A stretch of 64,000 nucleotides of DNA from CAWGJC01 sp965276665 (GCA_965276665.1 OZ255620.1:992001-1056000), one strand, 5' to 3'; counted from the stretch's first letter, positions 42,565 to 52,302 are shown. Program-made: numbers and translations. Notes: a model not told the origin generated them from the sequence alone.

Positions 42565-45500
42565 TCATGTCGGCTGCTCGCTGAGTGTCGAGTGATTGCC
42601 CGACCGCGCCGCAGCGTCGGGCTCGTGGGCGTGCCTTCCGGCGATGACGACGTAGACGGCCGGCAGCACGAACAGGGTAAAGGCCGTTCCGATCGAGAGC
42701 CCGGTCGCGATCACCAGGCCCATGTTGAACCGCGAAGCCGCGCCGGCGCCTGACGCTAGCAGCAGCGGCACCACGCCCAACACCATGGCCGCTGTCGTCA
42801 TCAGGATCGGGCGCAGCCGGATCCCCGCCGCCGTCACAATGGCGTCGCGTTTGGACTTGCCCGCCGCCTGCTGCCCATTGGCGACCTCGACCATCAGGAT
42901 GCCGTGCTTGCTGATCAGGCCCATCAGCGTCACCAGGCCGACCTCGGTGTAGATGTTCATCGATGCCCCGCCGACCCCGAGGCTTATGAACACAAGAGCC
43001 CCTGCGATCGACAGCGGCACCGATATCAGGATGATGACCGGGTCGCGAAAACTTTCGAACAGGGCGGCCAGCGCAAGAAAGATGATGATCAGCGCAAAGC
43101 CAAACGTGGTGACGAAGCCGCTCGACTCCTGGATGTATTGGCGCGATTGCCCGGCGTAATCGACCTGCACGTCGGACGGCAGACGCCGAGCGGCGAGATC
43201 CTTCAGCGTCTGCAGCGCGTCGTCTTGCGACACCCCGGGCGCCGCGACGCCGGACAACGTCGCCGACTGAATCTGCTGGAAATGGTTCAGCGTCTCCGGC
43301 ACCGTCTTGCGCTCGACATGGGCGATGGCGGAGAGCGGGATCGGCACGCCCTTAACGGTCGCGATCGGGTCGTTCAGCACCTGATCGGTATTCAGCCGGA
43401 AGCGCTGCTGGATCTGCGGGATCACCTTGTAGGACCGCGAATCCAGGTCGAAATAGTTGACGTAACCGCCGCCGAGCAGCCCGGCGAGCGCCTGTCCGAC
43501 TTGGTTCATCGTCAGACCGAGCTGTGCCGTCTTGTCACGGTCGATCACGATCACGTCCTGCGGCGAGTCGATCTTCAGGTCGGTGTCGAGGAACAGGAAT
43601 TTCCCGGATCGCTGCGCTGCCGCCAGCACGTCCTGCGCGCTGTCGTAGAGCTGTCCGACTGGCATGGTGGATTTTACGACGAATTGGATCGGCAGCCCTT
43701 GCGAGCCTGGCAACGGCGGGAGTTGGAAGGCGACCACCTTCTGGCCCGTAATCCGGATGAACTCGTCCTGCAATTGGCGCTGTATCGTGGCCGCGCTGCG
43801 CGTGCGCTGGTCCCATGGCTTGAGCGTGACGCCGCCGATCGACGTCACCGGGCTCTCGATCTGGAAGGTGTGGTCGGCCTCGGGCAAGGCGGACATGATC
43901 TTCTGCACCTGCTGCCCGAACAGCAGTTTCTGTTGCAGCGTCGCGGTTGGAGCCGAGGTCGGCTGCAGGATGACCACGCCCTGATCCTCGGGCGGCGCCA
44001 GTTCGCTGTCGGCGCTACCATAGAGGAAGTAGATGCTGCCCAGCACGCAGGCGGTGAACAGCAGCGTAATCCAGAGCGTGTCGAGGCTGCCGTGCAGCGC
44101 ACGCTCGTAGCCGCGTTGCAACCGGCCGAAGTTGCGATCCAGCCAGGCAACGAGCCGGGCTTGCCAGCCGCCGCCCTGCGCGTCGTGCGGCTTTAGCAGC
44201 AGCGAGCACATCATGGGCGACAGCGTGAGCGCTACGATCGCCGAGACGGTGACGGCGCCGACGAGCGTGAACGCGAACTCGGTGAACAACGTCCCGGTCA
44301 GCCCTTTTTGAAAGCCGATCGGGACATAGACCGCCACCAATACGATCGTCATCGCAATGATCGGCGTCGCCAGGTCGCGCGCGGCCTGGAGCGCGGCCTG
44401 GAGCGGCGTCTTGCCTTGCTCGAGGCAACGCGTGACGCTCTCGACCACGATGATTGCGTCGTCGACGACGAGCCCGATCGCCAGCACCAGCGCCAGCAGC
44501 GTCAGCAGGTTCACCGAGAAGCCGAACAGCAGCATCATCGCGAACGTACCGACCAGCGAGAGCGGGATGGCGATGATCGGGATGACGACCGATCGCAGCG
44601 AACCGAGGAAGGCGAATACCACCAGCGTGACGATGCCCAGCGCTTCGGCCAGGGTCGTTGCCACCTCCCGGATCGAGCTGTTCACGAAATCGGTCGAATC
44701 GTAGATGATCGATGACCGCAATCCGGCCGGCAGCCGCGCCTGTAGTTGCGGGAGCACCGCCTTGGCGCGGTTGATCACGTCGAGAAGATTGGCCGATGGG
44801 ACCGTCTGCAAGCCGATGTAGACGCCCTTCGCGCCGTCATAGGACACGGAGGATTCGTAGTCGTCCGCCCCCAGCGTCACGTGCGCTACGTCGCCCAGCC
44901 GGATGATGCCGCCATCCACCTGCTTCACGACGAGGTTGCGGAACTCGGAGAGGCTGTGCAGGCTGGTGCTGGCCGAGAGCGAATACTGCACCATCTCGCC
45001 CTTCGTGGTGCCGACGCCCGCGATGTAGTCGTTGTTGGCCAAAGCGTTGCTGACGTCGGCGGCGCTGATGCCGTAGGCGGCGAGTTTCTGCGGGTCGAGC
45101 CAGGCGCGCAGCGCGAAGTTCTGCGCGCCGAGGAACTCCGCCGTCTGCACGCCTTCGATCGACTGCAGTTGCGGCTGCACCGTGCGGGTCAAGTAGTCGG
45201 TGATCGCGTTGGACGGCATGCGGTCGCTCGCAAAACCGATGATCATGGCGTCGAGCGACTGGCCCACCTTCACGGTCATCACCGGCTGTTGCACCCCGCT
45301 CGGCAACTGGTTGAGCACCGAATTGATCTTGGCGTTGACCTCGGTCATCGCACGGTTCGAGTCGTAATTGAGCAGCAGGTTGAGCGTAATCGTGCTGGTC
45401 CCGTTCGTGCTGACCGATGTCATGTCGTCGATGCCGTTGGCTTGGGCGATCGCGTTCTCGAGCGGGGTAGTGACGAACCCGGCCACGGTCGCCGGGTCGG

Positions 45501-45657
45501 CGCCGTAATAGGCGGTGGTGACGGTGATGACGGCGTTCTCGGTCTTCGGATACTCCAGGATTTGCAACGAACTGAACGCGCGCAGCCCCAGCACCAGGAT
45601 CATCAGGCTGACGACGCTGGCCAGCACCGGGCGGCGGATGAAGATGTCGGTGAACAT
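42565..45657 (-). CDS. RND efflux pump inner-membrane transporter
   Basis: A 1030-aa AcrB/MexF-type (HAE1) proton-driven exporter. It begins MFTDIFIRRPVLASVVSLM, a standard RND start, and has 12 membrane segments with two large periplasmic loops. The proton-relay acidic pair lies in LAIGLVVDDAIIVVESV (near residue 400). Polar C-terminal tail. It is the third gene of an operon with an outer-membrane factor and an adaptor, 12 bp after the adaptor. Substrates probably hydrophobic drugs or pathway intermediates. Confidence 0.93.
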   Translation of the reverse strand: MFTDIFIRRPVLASVVSLMILVLGLRAFSSLQILEYPKTENAVITVTTAYYGADPATVAGFVTTPLENAIAQANGIDDMTSVSTNGTSTITLNLLLNYDSNRAMTEVNAKINSVLNQLPSGVQQPVMTVKVGQSLDAMIIGFASDRMPSNAITDYLTRTVQPQLQSIEGVQTAEFLGAQNFALRAWLDPQKLAAYGISAADVSNALANNDYIAGVGTTKGEMVQYSLSASTSLHSLSEFRNLVVKQVDGGIIRLGDVAHVTLGADDYESSVSYDGAKGVYIGLQTVPSANLLDVINRAKAVLPQLQARLPAGLRSSIIYDSTDFVNSSIREVATTLAEALGIVTLVVFAFLGSLRSVVIPIIAIPLSLVGTFAMMLLFGFSVNLLTLLALVLAIGLVVDDAIIVVESVTRCLEQGKTPLQAALQAARDLATPIIAMTIVLVAVYVPIGFQKGLTGTLFTEFAFTLVGAVTVSAIVALTLSPMMCSLLLKPHDAQGGGWQARLVAWLDRNFGRLQRGYERALHGSLDTLWITLLFTACVLGSIYFLYGSADSELAPPEDQGVVILQPTSAPTATLQQKLLFGQQVQKIMSALPEADHTFQIESPVTSIGGVTLKPWDQRTRSAATIQRQLQDEFIRITGQKVVAFQLPPLPGSQGLPIQFVVKSTMPVGQLYDSAQDVLAAAQRSGKFLFLDTDLKIDSPQDVIVIDRDKTAQLGLTMNQVGQALAGLLGGGYVNYFDLDSRSYKVIPQIQQRFRLNTDQVLNDPIATVKGVPIPLSAIAHVERKTVPETLNHFQQIQSATLSGVAAPGVSQDDALQTLKDLAARRLPSDVQVDYAGQSRQYIQESSGFVTTFGFALIIIFLALAALFESFRDPVIILISVPLSIAGALVFISLGVGGASMNIYTEVGLVTLMGLISKHGILMVEVANGQQAAGKSKRDAIVTAAGIRLRPILMTTAAMVLGVVPLLLASGAGAASRFNMGLVIATGLSIGTAFTLFVLPAVYVVIAGRHAHEPDAAARSGNHSTLSEQPT

Positions 45658-45669
45658 GGCGCTGGCGTC

Positions 45670-46848
45670 CTACTGGTCGACAAGTTTCGGATTGGGATCG
45701 TCGCTCGGCTGCACGGCGTTGTTGACCAGCACCTGCGAATCGTTGTGCAGCTTGAGTTGCCCGGCGCTCACGACCATGTCGCCGGCGTCGACGCCGGTCA
45801 GGATCTGCACCTGTCCGCCGCGCGTCTCGCCGGTGGTGACGAAGATCTGCTTGGCAATGAATTTCGGCTTGCCGTCGGCCTGGGTGCCGTCTGGCTCCAG
45901 CCTGTAGACCAGGCTGCCATAGGGATTGAAGCTGACCGAGGTGAGCGGGATCGTCACATGCGGTTGCGTCGCTCCCGTCGCGATCGATACGGTTGCGAAC
46001 ATGCCCGGCAGCAGCACCTGGTCCGGATTTCCCAGCGTCGCGCGGATCTGGACCATACGGCTTGAACTGTCCACCTGCGAATTGATCGCGTTGACCCGGC
46101 CGGGAAAGTCACGCCCGGGTAACGCATCCACCTGCACCGTCACCGCCTGATCGACCCGGACCGCGCCGATCGTTTGCTGCGGCAGATAGAAATCCAGGAA
46201 CATCGGATCCAGCGCCTGCAGTGTCACGATCTTGGTGCCGGGGCTGAGATATTGCCCGAGGTCCACCTGGCGCAGCCCCAGCCGTCCGGTGAAGGGGGCG
46301 CGGACGAACTTCTCGGCAATCACGGCCTGCTGCCCCGCTACCTGCGCCTGCGCGTTCTTCAGGGTGCCGAGATCGGTATCGACCGTCGATTGCGCGACCC
46401 CTTGGGCACGGAGTTGCTTCAGGTCGCGCTGGTAGGTGATGGCGTCGAGCTCCGCGGTGGCCTGCAATTGGGCGAGCTTCGCATCGTCGTCGTTTGGCCG
46501 CAGTCGCAGCAGCAGCGTCCCCGCCTTGACCGTGTCGCCGGACACGAAGTGCAGCTCCCCGACGATACCGCCGACCTCGGCCGAGAGGTCCGCACCCTGG
46601 CTCGCGCGTAACGATCCGTTGCCGCTGAGCACCGGCTGCCAGGATTGGCTGGTCGCCGTGACCGTTGCGACCGTCGGCAGTTGTGCGACGATGGTGGCGA
46701 CGACGCCTTCAAGGATGTGCGCCTTGAAGATGTGGAAGCCGACTAGCCCCCCGCCGACCAGGCCCAAAAACAGCAGCATGAGGATCAGGCGAAGCGCCAC
46801 ACGCGGCTTGCGTGCGGCCGGCAGATGCCGTTCGGTGGTGGTGCTCAT
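45670..46848 (-). CDS. RND efflux periplasmic adaptor (MFP)
   Basis: A 392-aa membrane-fusion protein. I start it at ATG 46848, which overlaps the stop of the outer-membrane factor gene (ATGA); one membrane anchor (about residues 20-38, LILMLLFLGLVGGGLVGFHI) follows. The lipoyl half-motifs (LSAEVGGIVGELHFVSGDTV and KFVRAPFTGRLGLRQVDLG), hairpin and beta-barrel domains are in usual order. It bridges the RND pump and the NodT-type channel. Confidence 0.9.
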   Translation of the reverse strand: MSTTTERHLPAARKPRVALRLILMLLFLGLVGGGLVGFHIFKAHILEGVVATIVAQLPTVATVTATSQSWQPVLSGNGSLRASQGADLSAEVGGIVGELHFVSGDTVKAGTLLLRLRPNDDDAKLAQLQATAELDAITYQRDLKQLRAQGVAQSTVDTDLGTLKNAQAQVAGQQAVIAEKFVRAPFTGRLGLRQVDLGQYLSPGTKIVTLQALDPMFLDFYLPQQTIGAVRVDQAVTVQVDALPGRDFPGRVNAINSQVDSSSRMVQIRATLGNPDQVLLPGMFATVSIATGATQPHVTIPLTSVSFNPYGSLVYRLEPDGTQADGKPKFIAKQIFVTTGETRGGQVQILTGVDAGDMVVSAGQLKLHNDSQVLVNNAVQPSDDPNPKLVDQ

Positions 46849-48353
46849 GGCAGAAGTCCACAGCAGTGAGAGACGGAATCGGCGACGTCGGTGCGATGCC
46901 ACCAGCCGCCGCCGAGCGCCTGAAACAGCGCGACGCTGTCGGTGAACCGCGCCGCCTGCGCAGCGACCAGGGTCAACTTTGCGTTCTGGTAGCTTTGCTC
47001 GGCCTGCAGCACGGCGACATAGGTTGTCCCACCCGCCTGGTATTGGGCGCGGGTGACGGCCAGGCTCGCGCTGGCCGTGCGCTCGGCCTCGGCGTCGGCC
47101 TGCAAGGTCTCCGCGTCGTGCACGACGGCCGAGATTGCATTGGCGACGTCCTGGAACGCGGAGGCGACGGTCGCACTATAATTGGCCGCCGCCGCTTCGA
47201 GCGCTGCATCGGCCGACCGGCGCTTTGCCAGCAGCGTGCCGCCTTCGAAGATCGGCTGCGTCAGCGTGGCCGCGAGACTCCAGACCAAGCCCGAGGGCGT
47301 GAACAAATCCGACAGCTTCGCGCCCTCGCGGCCATAGCTGCCGGTCAGCGAGAGCTGCGGCAGCATGTTGGCGATCGCCACGCCGACATTGGCGCTTGCC
47401 GAATGCACCTGGGCGGCATAGGCCCGCACGTCCGGCCGCTGCGCCACGATTTGGGACGGCACCGCGGTCGGCAGTTCAGCCGGCAGGGTCAGCGTCGCGA
47501 GATCGATGGGCGGCCCGCTCACCTGGCTTGGCGCCACGCCGAGATAAGCCGCCAGCTGGTTGCGTTGCTGCTCGAGCTGCTTGCGCAGCGGCGGCAGCGT
47601 GGCTAGCGCCGACGCGAGCGTCGACTGCTGTGACAGCACCTCCGCCCGGCTCACGCCGCCGAGCGCGAACCGCCGCTGGGTGACGTCGAGCTGCTGCTGG
47701 TCGATCCGGATGATGTCCTGCGCCGCCTCGATCTGCGCCTGATAGGACGCTTCGTTGAGCGCGGTGGTGACGACGTTGGCGGTCAGCGAGAGATAGGCGG
47801 CTTCCAGCTCGGCGTGCTGATAATCGGCCGTTGCCGCCAGCTGTTCGATCTGCCGCCGCGTGCCGCCGAACACATCGAGCGTGTAGGACACGTTCAGAGA
47901 GCCGTTATAGAGTGTGTAGAGCGCGGAGCCGTTCTGCCCGAACCCGGCGAGCGACGCCTTTTCGCGCGTATCGCTCGCCGAACCGCTGACCGTTGGGAAC
48001 AGCGACCCCTGCTCAGCGCGCACATTTTGCTTCGCCTCGCGCAGCGTGGCTTGGGCGGCGGCGAGCGTCGGGCTGTGCTTCAGCGCCTCGGCGACCAGCG
48101 CATCGATCCGGGACGAGTGCAGCAGCGTCCACCAATCGCCCTCGATGTCGCGTCCCGACACCAGAAGCTGGCCCGCACCGGCGTTGCCGGCAGTGGAGAC
48201 GGTCGCCGCCGGGGTGGGCCCGGACGTCACCCGGTCCAGTTGCGGCGGCGTCGGCTCAACGTAGTCAGGGCCGATGGCACAGCCGGCCTGCGCGAGGCCG
48301 GACAGCAGCCCGAAGACGGGAGCCCGACGGATGAGGCATTTTCCTAGACCCAT
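46845..48353 (-). CDS. NodT-family outer-membrane efflux lipoprotein
   Basis: A 502-aa TolC-like channel. The signal peptide ends in a lipobox LAQAGC (Cys25), followed by AIGPDYVEPTPP, the standard NodT/OprM mature start. Two repeats of alpha-helical barrel sequence follow (AAQATLREAKQNVRAEQGSL and AQYQAGGTTYVAVLQAEQSY). Being first in the operon is unusual, since this gene is often last in RND operons. Its start codon lies inside the palindrome 48346-48359. The divergent TetR gene probably controls it. Confidence 0.9.
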   Translation of the reverse strand: MGLGKCLIRRAPVFGLLSGLAQAGCAIGPDYVEPTPPQLDRVTSGPTPAATVSTAGNAGAGQLLVSGRDIEGDWWTLLHSSRIDALVAEALKHSPTLAAAQATLREAKQNVRAEQGSLFPTVSGSASDTREKASLAGFGQNGSALYTLYNGSLNVSYTLDVFGGTRRQIEQLAATADYQHAELEAAYLSLTANVVTTALNEASYQAQIEAAQDIIRIDQQQLDVTQRRFALGGVSRAEVLSQQSTLASALATLPPLRKQLEQQRNQLAAYLGVAPSQVSGPPIDLATLTLPAELPTAVPSQIVAQRPDVRAYAAQVHSASANVGVAIANMLPQLSLTGSYGREGAKLSDLFTPSGLVWSLAATLTQPIFEGGTLLAKRRSADAALEAAAANYSATVASAFQDVANAISAVVHDAETLQADAEAERTASASLAVTRAQYQAGGTTYVAVLQAEQSYQNAKLTLVAAQAARFTDSVALFQALGGGWWHRTDVADSVSHCCGLLP

Positions 48354-48359
48354 GGGTCT
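48346..48359 (+). promoter_or_regulatory. 14-bp palindrome covering the efflux operon start (TetR operator candidate)
   Basis: AGACCCATGGGTCT is a perfect palindrome that contains the ATG of the outer-membrane factor gene and lies just before the -10-like TATAAT (48366-48371) facing the tetR gene. Binding here would block both directions. Confidence 0.5.
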
Positions 48360-48365
48360 GCTATA

Positions 48366-48371
48366 TATAAT
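48366..48371 (+). promoter_or_regulatory. -10-like element for the tetR gene
   Basis: TATAAT inside the AT-rich run CTATATATAATGG, about 40 bp before the tetR ATG. No good -35 match is present, consistent with a weak or regulated promoter. The run is symmetric enough to serve the minus strand as well. Confidence 0.4.
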
Positions 48372-48410
48372 GGCATACCCACCAGTCTAGTAACGCGTAG
48401 GTAAAATCGC

Positions 48411-49067
48411 ATGTCCCAGATCACTGTTTCGCGACCATCCGGCCGACCGAAGGACACGGCCAAGCGCGCCGCCATCGTCGAGGCGGCTAAGCGCCTTTTC
48501 GAGACGGGCGCTTACGATTCGGTCACGATGGAGCAAGTGGCGAGCGAAGCCTGCGTAGCGAAAATGACCGTCTACAGCCACTTCCGTGACAAGGAGTCGT
48601 TGTTTGAGGCGATGATGCAATCGATCTCGGACATGCTCATCGCGGCGCTGCCGGCACGACCCGGCCCAGGCGGAGATCTGGAAGACGAACTTGTACGCTT
48701 TGGTTGCGTCCTTCTCGAAGTCCTGCTCCATCCCGGCGTGCTGCATTCAATGCACCGCCATCTCGACCAACTCTCGCGCAACGCTCCTTTGGCAGCACGC
48801 TTCTATAACGCGGGGCCAGGCCGGACCCGCGCGACGTTGACAGCCTTTCTGACGTCGAGCGCGACATGCCGCGATCTGTCCCGAACGGAGGCGCCGGAGG
48901 CTGCGTCGGATCTGATGAATCTCTGGCTCGGCGACCTGCCGCTCCGTCTCATGCTCGGGCTGCAGAAACCGCTGTCGCGCAAAGCGGTAGCGGACCGGGT
49001 GCGCCGTTGCGCGCGCTTGATCATTGGCGCGTATGCGTTGCGCACGAGCGAAAAGCCCTTGCCTTGA
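48411..49067 (+). CDS. TetR-family regulator of the RND efflux operon
   Basis: A 218-aa repressor-type protein. The TetR HTH spans about residues 15-65 (AAIVEAAKRLFETGAYDS and TMEQVASEACVAKMTVYSHF). The ligand domain has the TetR_C-type region of AefR/AcrR-like proteins. Divergent arrangement with the RND genes and a palindrome in between are classic for local efflux repressors. The inducer is unknown. Confidence 0.88.
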   Translation: MSQITVSRPSGRPKDTAKRAAIVEAAKRLFETGAYDSVTMEQVASEACVAKMTVYSHFRDKESLFEAMMQSISDMLIAALPARPGPGGDLEDELVRFGCVLLEVLLHPGVLHSMHRHLDQLSRNAPLAARFYNAGPGRTRATLTAFLTSSATCRDLSRTEAPEAASDLMNLWLGDLPLRLMLGLQKPLSRKAVADRVRRCARLIIGAYALRTSEKPLP

Positions 49068-49153
49068 GCTCGTGCGCGGGTCGGCTTTCGGATGACACAA
49101 GGTGGCCAGGAGCGCGTCGGCGACCGCATGGTGTACGTTCTCGAGCAAAGTAG

Positions 49154-50686
49154 CTACGCGACGAGGGTAGAAGGTGCGGGGGTGCCGGGCGACGTCTCGG
49201 CCCTGTCGCGAGGCAGGAACGTCGCCGCGAAGAGTGCCAGGAGGATGATTGGGACCGACCAGAAGAAAGTGTGGCCAAACGCATGGCCGAGACTGGCGAG
49301 CAGATCATTGCCAGTCGCAAGCTGGATAGATCGCGCGGCATGAAGGCCATTCGACCCATTTCCCACGCCCAGCGGCCCCACATGATCCGTTAGCACGACA
49401 GCAAAAATTGCTGTGCCAATCGAACCTCCAACACGCTCCACCACGTTCAGCCCGCTGTTGACGCGAGCGATCTGCTCGTGTTGGAGAGTTGCCAACGCCG
49501 CACTCATGGTCGGCATCAAACTGGACCCCATGCCCAGGCCCATGATGAAGAGGGCAAGCTCGATCAGCCAGAACGACGTCGTACTTTCGATCAGGCTGAG
49601 GCCGAGCATGCTGAAAGCCACGAGGCCAAGGCCGGCCAATACGATCTTCCGAGGCCCGTTGCGGTCCGTCAACAGACCGGCAACGGGCATGGAAACCATG
49701 GCGCCGACGCCTTGCGCAGCGAGCAGCAGGCCAGCGTCAAGCGCAGATCCGCCTCGCACCAATTGGAAGTACAACGGGAGTAGGAGTGACGTGCCAAAGA
49801 ATGCCGTGCAAAAGAGAAGGATTGTGACGGCCGCGGCTCCGACGGTACGACGGCCAAACAGGCTGACATCAATCAGCGCACCTTCTCGTCGTAGGGCGTA
49901 AACAACAAAGGTGACGACGAGCGCGAGGCCGGCCAATGTATAGAAAGCCCCAGCGGCGGAGTTGAAGTTGCCAGCCGCCGTCGCCCGGGCGAGCCCGTAG
50001 ACCAAAGTCGCTAAGCCGGGAGAGAGAAGCAAAAGACCGCACCAGTCGAGCGCGTCATGAGGCCTGGGTCGGTCAGATTCGAGTATGCGGCCGGCCGCAT
50101 ACAGAGCGATGGCCCCGATGGGCAGGTTGACGAAAAATATCCACCGCCAGGAAACATCGTCGACAAGCCAGCCGCCCAGGATCGGCCCGAAGATCGGCCC
50201 AAGCAACATCGGAACCCCGATAATGCCCATCAACCGCCCCATACGCCGCGGACCCGCAGCCTGGCTCAGGATCGTCATGCCTGCAGGCATGATCATGCCG
50301 CCGCCGAACCCCTGTAGCATACGGAAAATGATCAGGCTCTTTGACGACCAAGCGGCGCCTGATAGAGCGGACCCAATGAGAAACAACAGGATCGATGTCA
50401 TATAAAGCCGTCTCGTTCCAAAGCGGTCGGCAGCCCAACCGGTAAGCGGGATAACCGTGGCGAGAGCGAGCATGTATCCAGTCGATACCCATTGGATGGT
50501 CGCAAGCGACGTCTCGAACGTGGTCGAGAGGTCTTTGAGAGCCACATTCGTGATCGTCGTGTCGAGGATGGACATGATGGTGCCGAGGACGACCACAGAC
50601 GCTATACGCAACAGTCGAGGGTCAAGCCTTTCTTCCGCTTGACCGCCGGCAGTGATTGTCAAATGAGAGTCATCGCTACCATTCAT
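49154..50686 (-). CDS. DHA2-family (EmrB/QacA) multidrug MFS exporter
   Basis: A 510-aa exporter with 14 predicted membrane segments. Family motifs: LDTTITNVALKDLSTTF in helix 1, WVSTGYMLALATVIPLTGW, ADRFGTRRLYMTSILLF (motif A), FRMLQGFGGGMIMPAGM and GPIFGPILGGWLVDDVSWRW (motif C). It converges with the tetR gene, with an 86-bp gap and no hairpin I can see. No EmrA-type partner gene is adjacent. Likely exports hydrophobic compounds. Confidence 0.9.
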   Translation of the reverse strand: MNGSDDSHLTITAGGQAEERLDPRLLRIASVVVLGTIMSILDTTITNVALKDLSTTFETSLATIQWVSTGYMLALATVIPLTGWAADRFGTRRLYMTSILLFLIGSALSGAAWSSKSLIIFRMLQGFGGGMIMPAGMTILSQAAGPRRMGRLMGIIGVPMLLGPIFGPILGGWLVDDVSWRWIFFVNLPIGAIALYAAGRILESDRPRPHDALDWCGLLLLSPGLATLVYGLARATAAGNFNSAAGAFYTLAGLALVVTFVVYALRREGALIDVSLFGRRTVGAAAVTILLFCTAFFGTSLLLPLYFQLVRGGSALDAGLLLAAQGVGAMVSMPVAGLLTDRNGPRKIVLAGLGLVAFSMLGLSLIESTTSFWLIELALFIMGLGMGSSLMPTMSAALATLQHEQIARVNSGLNVVERVGGSIGTAIFAVVLTDHVGPLGVGNGSNGLHAARSIQLATGNDLLASLGHAFGHTFFWSVPIILLALFAATFLPRDRAETSPGTPAPSTLVA

Positions 50687-50995
50687 TGTGAAGCCTTGTA
50701 CAAAGCGGTTGTCAGACCGCGGGGCCCATATACGGCACAGACATGCGCCGGAATCAGATCAACAAAGGTGGCGACCAACGCGCCAAGACCGCCAAACCTA
50801 TCGCCGTCGAGCGCCGCCACGAGGCGTTCAGCGGCCTAACTCCGAACCTGCATGAGCCATACGGTCAAAATGCTCTTGCTCTCCGTGATCTACCTGGAAC
50901 TTCGAGCGTCGAAGACGTTTCTCCGTTCAGGCAGACAACATCCGGTTCGTTGCACGATGCCGGGGGATGCTTGCCTCAGAGACCGGATCACCAGA
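50687..50995. other. Intergenic stretch with no recognisable gene
   Basis: About 310 bp between the DHA2 exporter start and the small lipoprotein stop. A short plus-strand open frame crosses it but has no ribosome site, no recognisable domain and an erratic composition. It should contain the exporter promoter on the minus strand; I see no clear operator. Confidence 0.5.
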
Positions 50996-51145
50996 TCAGG
51001 GTACAGGAAAAGGCGGTGGTGGGGGCGGTGCCGAGTTATAACCGCCCATATAACCACCCATGGGCGGCGGTGGCGGCGGAACACAGCCGGAGAGACAAAA
51101 TAAGATGGCCGCGAAAGTCATGACAGTGGGAAAAAGTTTTCTCAT
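50996..51145 (-). CDS. Small proline-rich lipoprotein (49 aa)
   Basis: A minus-strand frame from ATG 51145 to TGA 50996. It starts MRKLFPTVMTFAAILFCLSG and then Cys21, a good lipoprotein signal (charged start, hydrophobic core, lipobox LSGC). The mature part is VPPPPPPMGGYMGGYNSA followed by another polyproline run ending FPVP. Only 28 residues would remain after processing, so it is a lipid-anchored Pro/Gly peptide. Related small lipoproteins occur in acetic acid bacteria and relatives, but I recognise no named family. It is 56 bp beyond the monooxygenase stop on the same strand. Confidence 0.6.
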   Translation of the reverse strand: MRKLFPTVMTFAAILFCLSGCVPPPPPPMGGYMGGYNSAPPPPPPFPVP

Positions 51146-51201
51146 GGTGAGTTCTTTCTATTGTAAACGCGAGATGTCGTTAGAGCTGCGGAAGCTGCCA
51201 T

Positions 51202-52302
51202 CTATACTTGGACTTTCATGAAACGCTCCAATGACGGCGGCGGCTTCCGAGACAATGTCTGGATTCGCGCCGTAATCCGGGCCCGAGCGGATTGATACGC
51301 CGCAAGCGCCGAAGGTAAGTCGTCGAAGCCGAATCGGCTCAGCTCGGTGGCGAGCGCCCCGGCGTCCTGCAGTGCCTGATTGGCGCCTTGCCCGTTCATC
51401 GGCGCCATCGGATGGGCCGCGTCGCCCAGCAACGCGACGTGCCGGTCGACCCATCGCTCGATCGGATCTTTGTCATAGATTGGGTGCGTCGTGACGTCGA
51501 CGTTCCTGCCCCGGATCAGTCTGACGATGACTGGCTGGAAGTCGGCATAGATGGTCAGAAGGTCTTCGGCGGACGTTGCGCTCCACAACTCCTTGGGTGG
51601 GGTCAGCGTCGGGATCGGCGCGCTAATGGCGACCTCGGCTCCGCCGCGGACGGGCAGCGTCAGCACCGAGAGTGTGTCGGCCCGCCACACGCGGATGCGA
51701 TCATTGGGCATCTCGGCAGGCAGCAATGATGCCGGTGCGATGGTGCGGTGCGCGACGTAGTTGAGGAAGGTCATCGGCACCACGTCGAGCAATGTCCGAA
51801 CCGTCGAGCGAAGCCCGTCCGCGCCGACGATGAGGCGGGCGTGGACCGTGCGCCCACCTTCGAATGTCGCTGCAGCGTGCTCCGCCTCGTTCGCGACCGA
51901 GATGAGGCGCTGGCCGAGATGCAGTGACCCGGGCTGCAACCGTGCGACGAGCGCGTCGTGCAGATCCGCGCGGTGAACCGAAAATGCGAACTCGGCCTCG
52001 CCATCCTCGACCGCCGTCGGCGTCGTGCCGAGCACGATGCCCGCCTTATCACGAATTTCGACCGTGTTGACGCCGACCATCTTGCTGCGAACCTCGTCGA
52101 GGACGCTCCAGCTCGCGAGCAGCGCCATGCTGGACTCGCGGATCACGATCGCGCCCCCGACTTCGCGCAGTTGCGCGGCCTGTTCGAACACCTCCACGTT
52201 GAACCCGGCCTGACTGAGCGCGACCGCAGCCGCGGCGCCCCCGATGCCGGCGCCGATGATCGCGATGTCGATCTGACCGTTTTGTGAGCCTGTGCTCGTC
52301 AT
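51202..52302 (-). CDS. FAD-dependent monooxygenase (salicylate-hydroxylase-like)
   Basis: A 366-aa class A flavin monooxygenase. The Rossmann motif is IIGAGIGGAAAAVALSQAG near 14-32, the Arg/His-containing FSVHRADLHDAL near 105-117, the DG motif VGADGLRSTVR near 158-168 and the FAD ribityl motif LLGDAAHPMAPMNGQG near 290-305. It would hydroxylate an aromatic or similar ring with NAD(P)H and oxygen. A tetR gene is divergent from it, with paired operators in the intergenic region. Confidence 0.88.
   Translation of the reverse strand: MTSTGSQNGQIDIAIIGAGIGGAAAAVALSQAGFNVEVFEQAAQLREVGGAIVIRESSMALLASWSVLDEVRSKMVGVNTVEIRDKAGIVLGTTPTAVEDGEAEFAFSVHRADLHDALVARLQPGSLHLGQRLISVANEAEHAAATFEGGRTVHARLIVGADGLRSTVRTLLDVVPMTFLNYVAHRTIAPASLLPAEMPNDRIRVWRADTLSVLTLPVRGGAEVAISAPIPTLTPPKELWSATSAEDLLTIYADFQPVIVRLIRGRNVDVTTHPIYDKDPIERWVDRHVALLGDAAHPMAPMNGQGANQALQDAGALATELSRFGFDDLPSALAAYQSARARITARIQTLSRKPPPSLERFMKVQV

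Noticed and set aside
42904..46065. Long plus-strand frames across the RND genes
   Set aside because: Antisense to AcrB- and adaptor-type genes with complete family motifs.
50743..51123. 126-codon plus-strand frame between the DHA2 exporter and the monooxygenase
   Set aside because: No ribosome site or family match, and it runs antisense over the better supported small lipoprotein gene.
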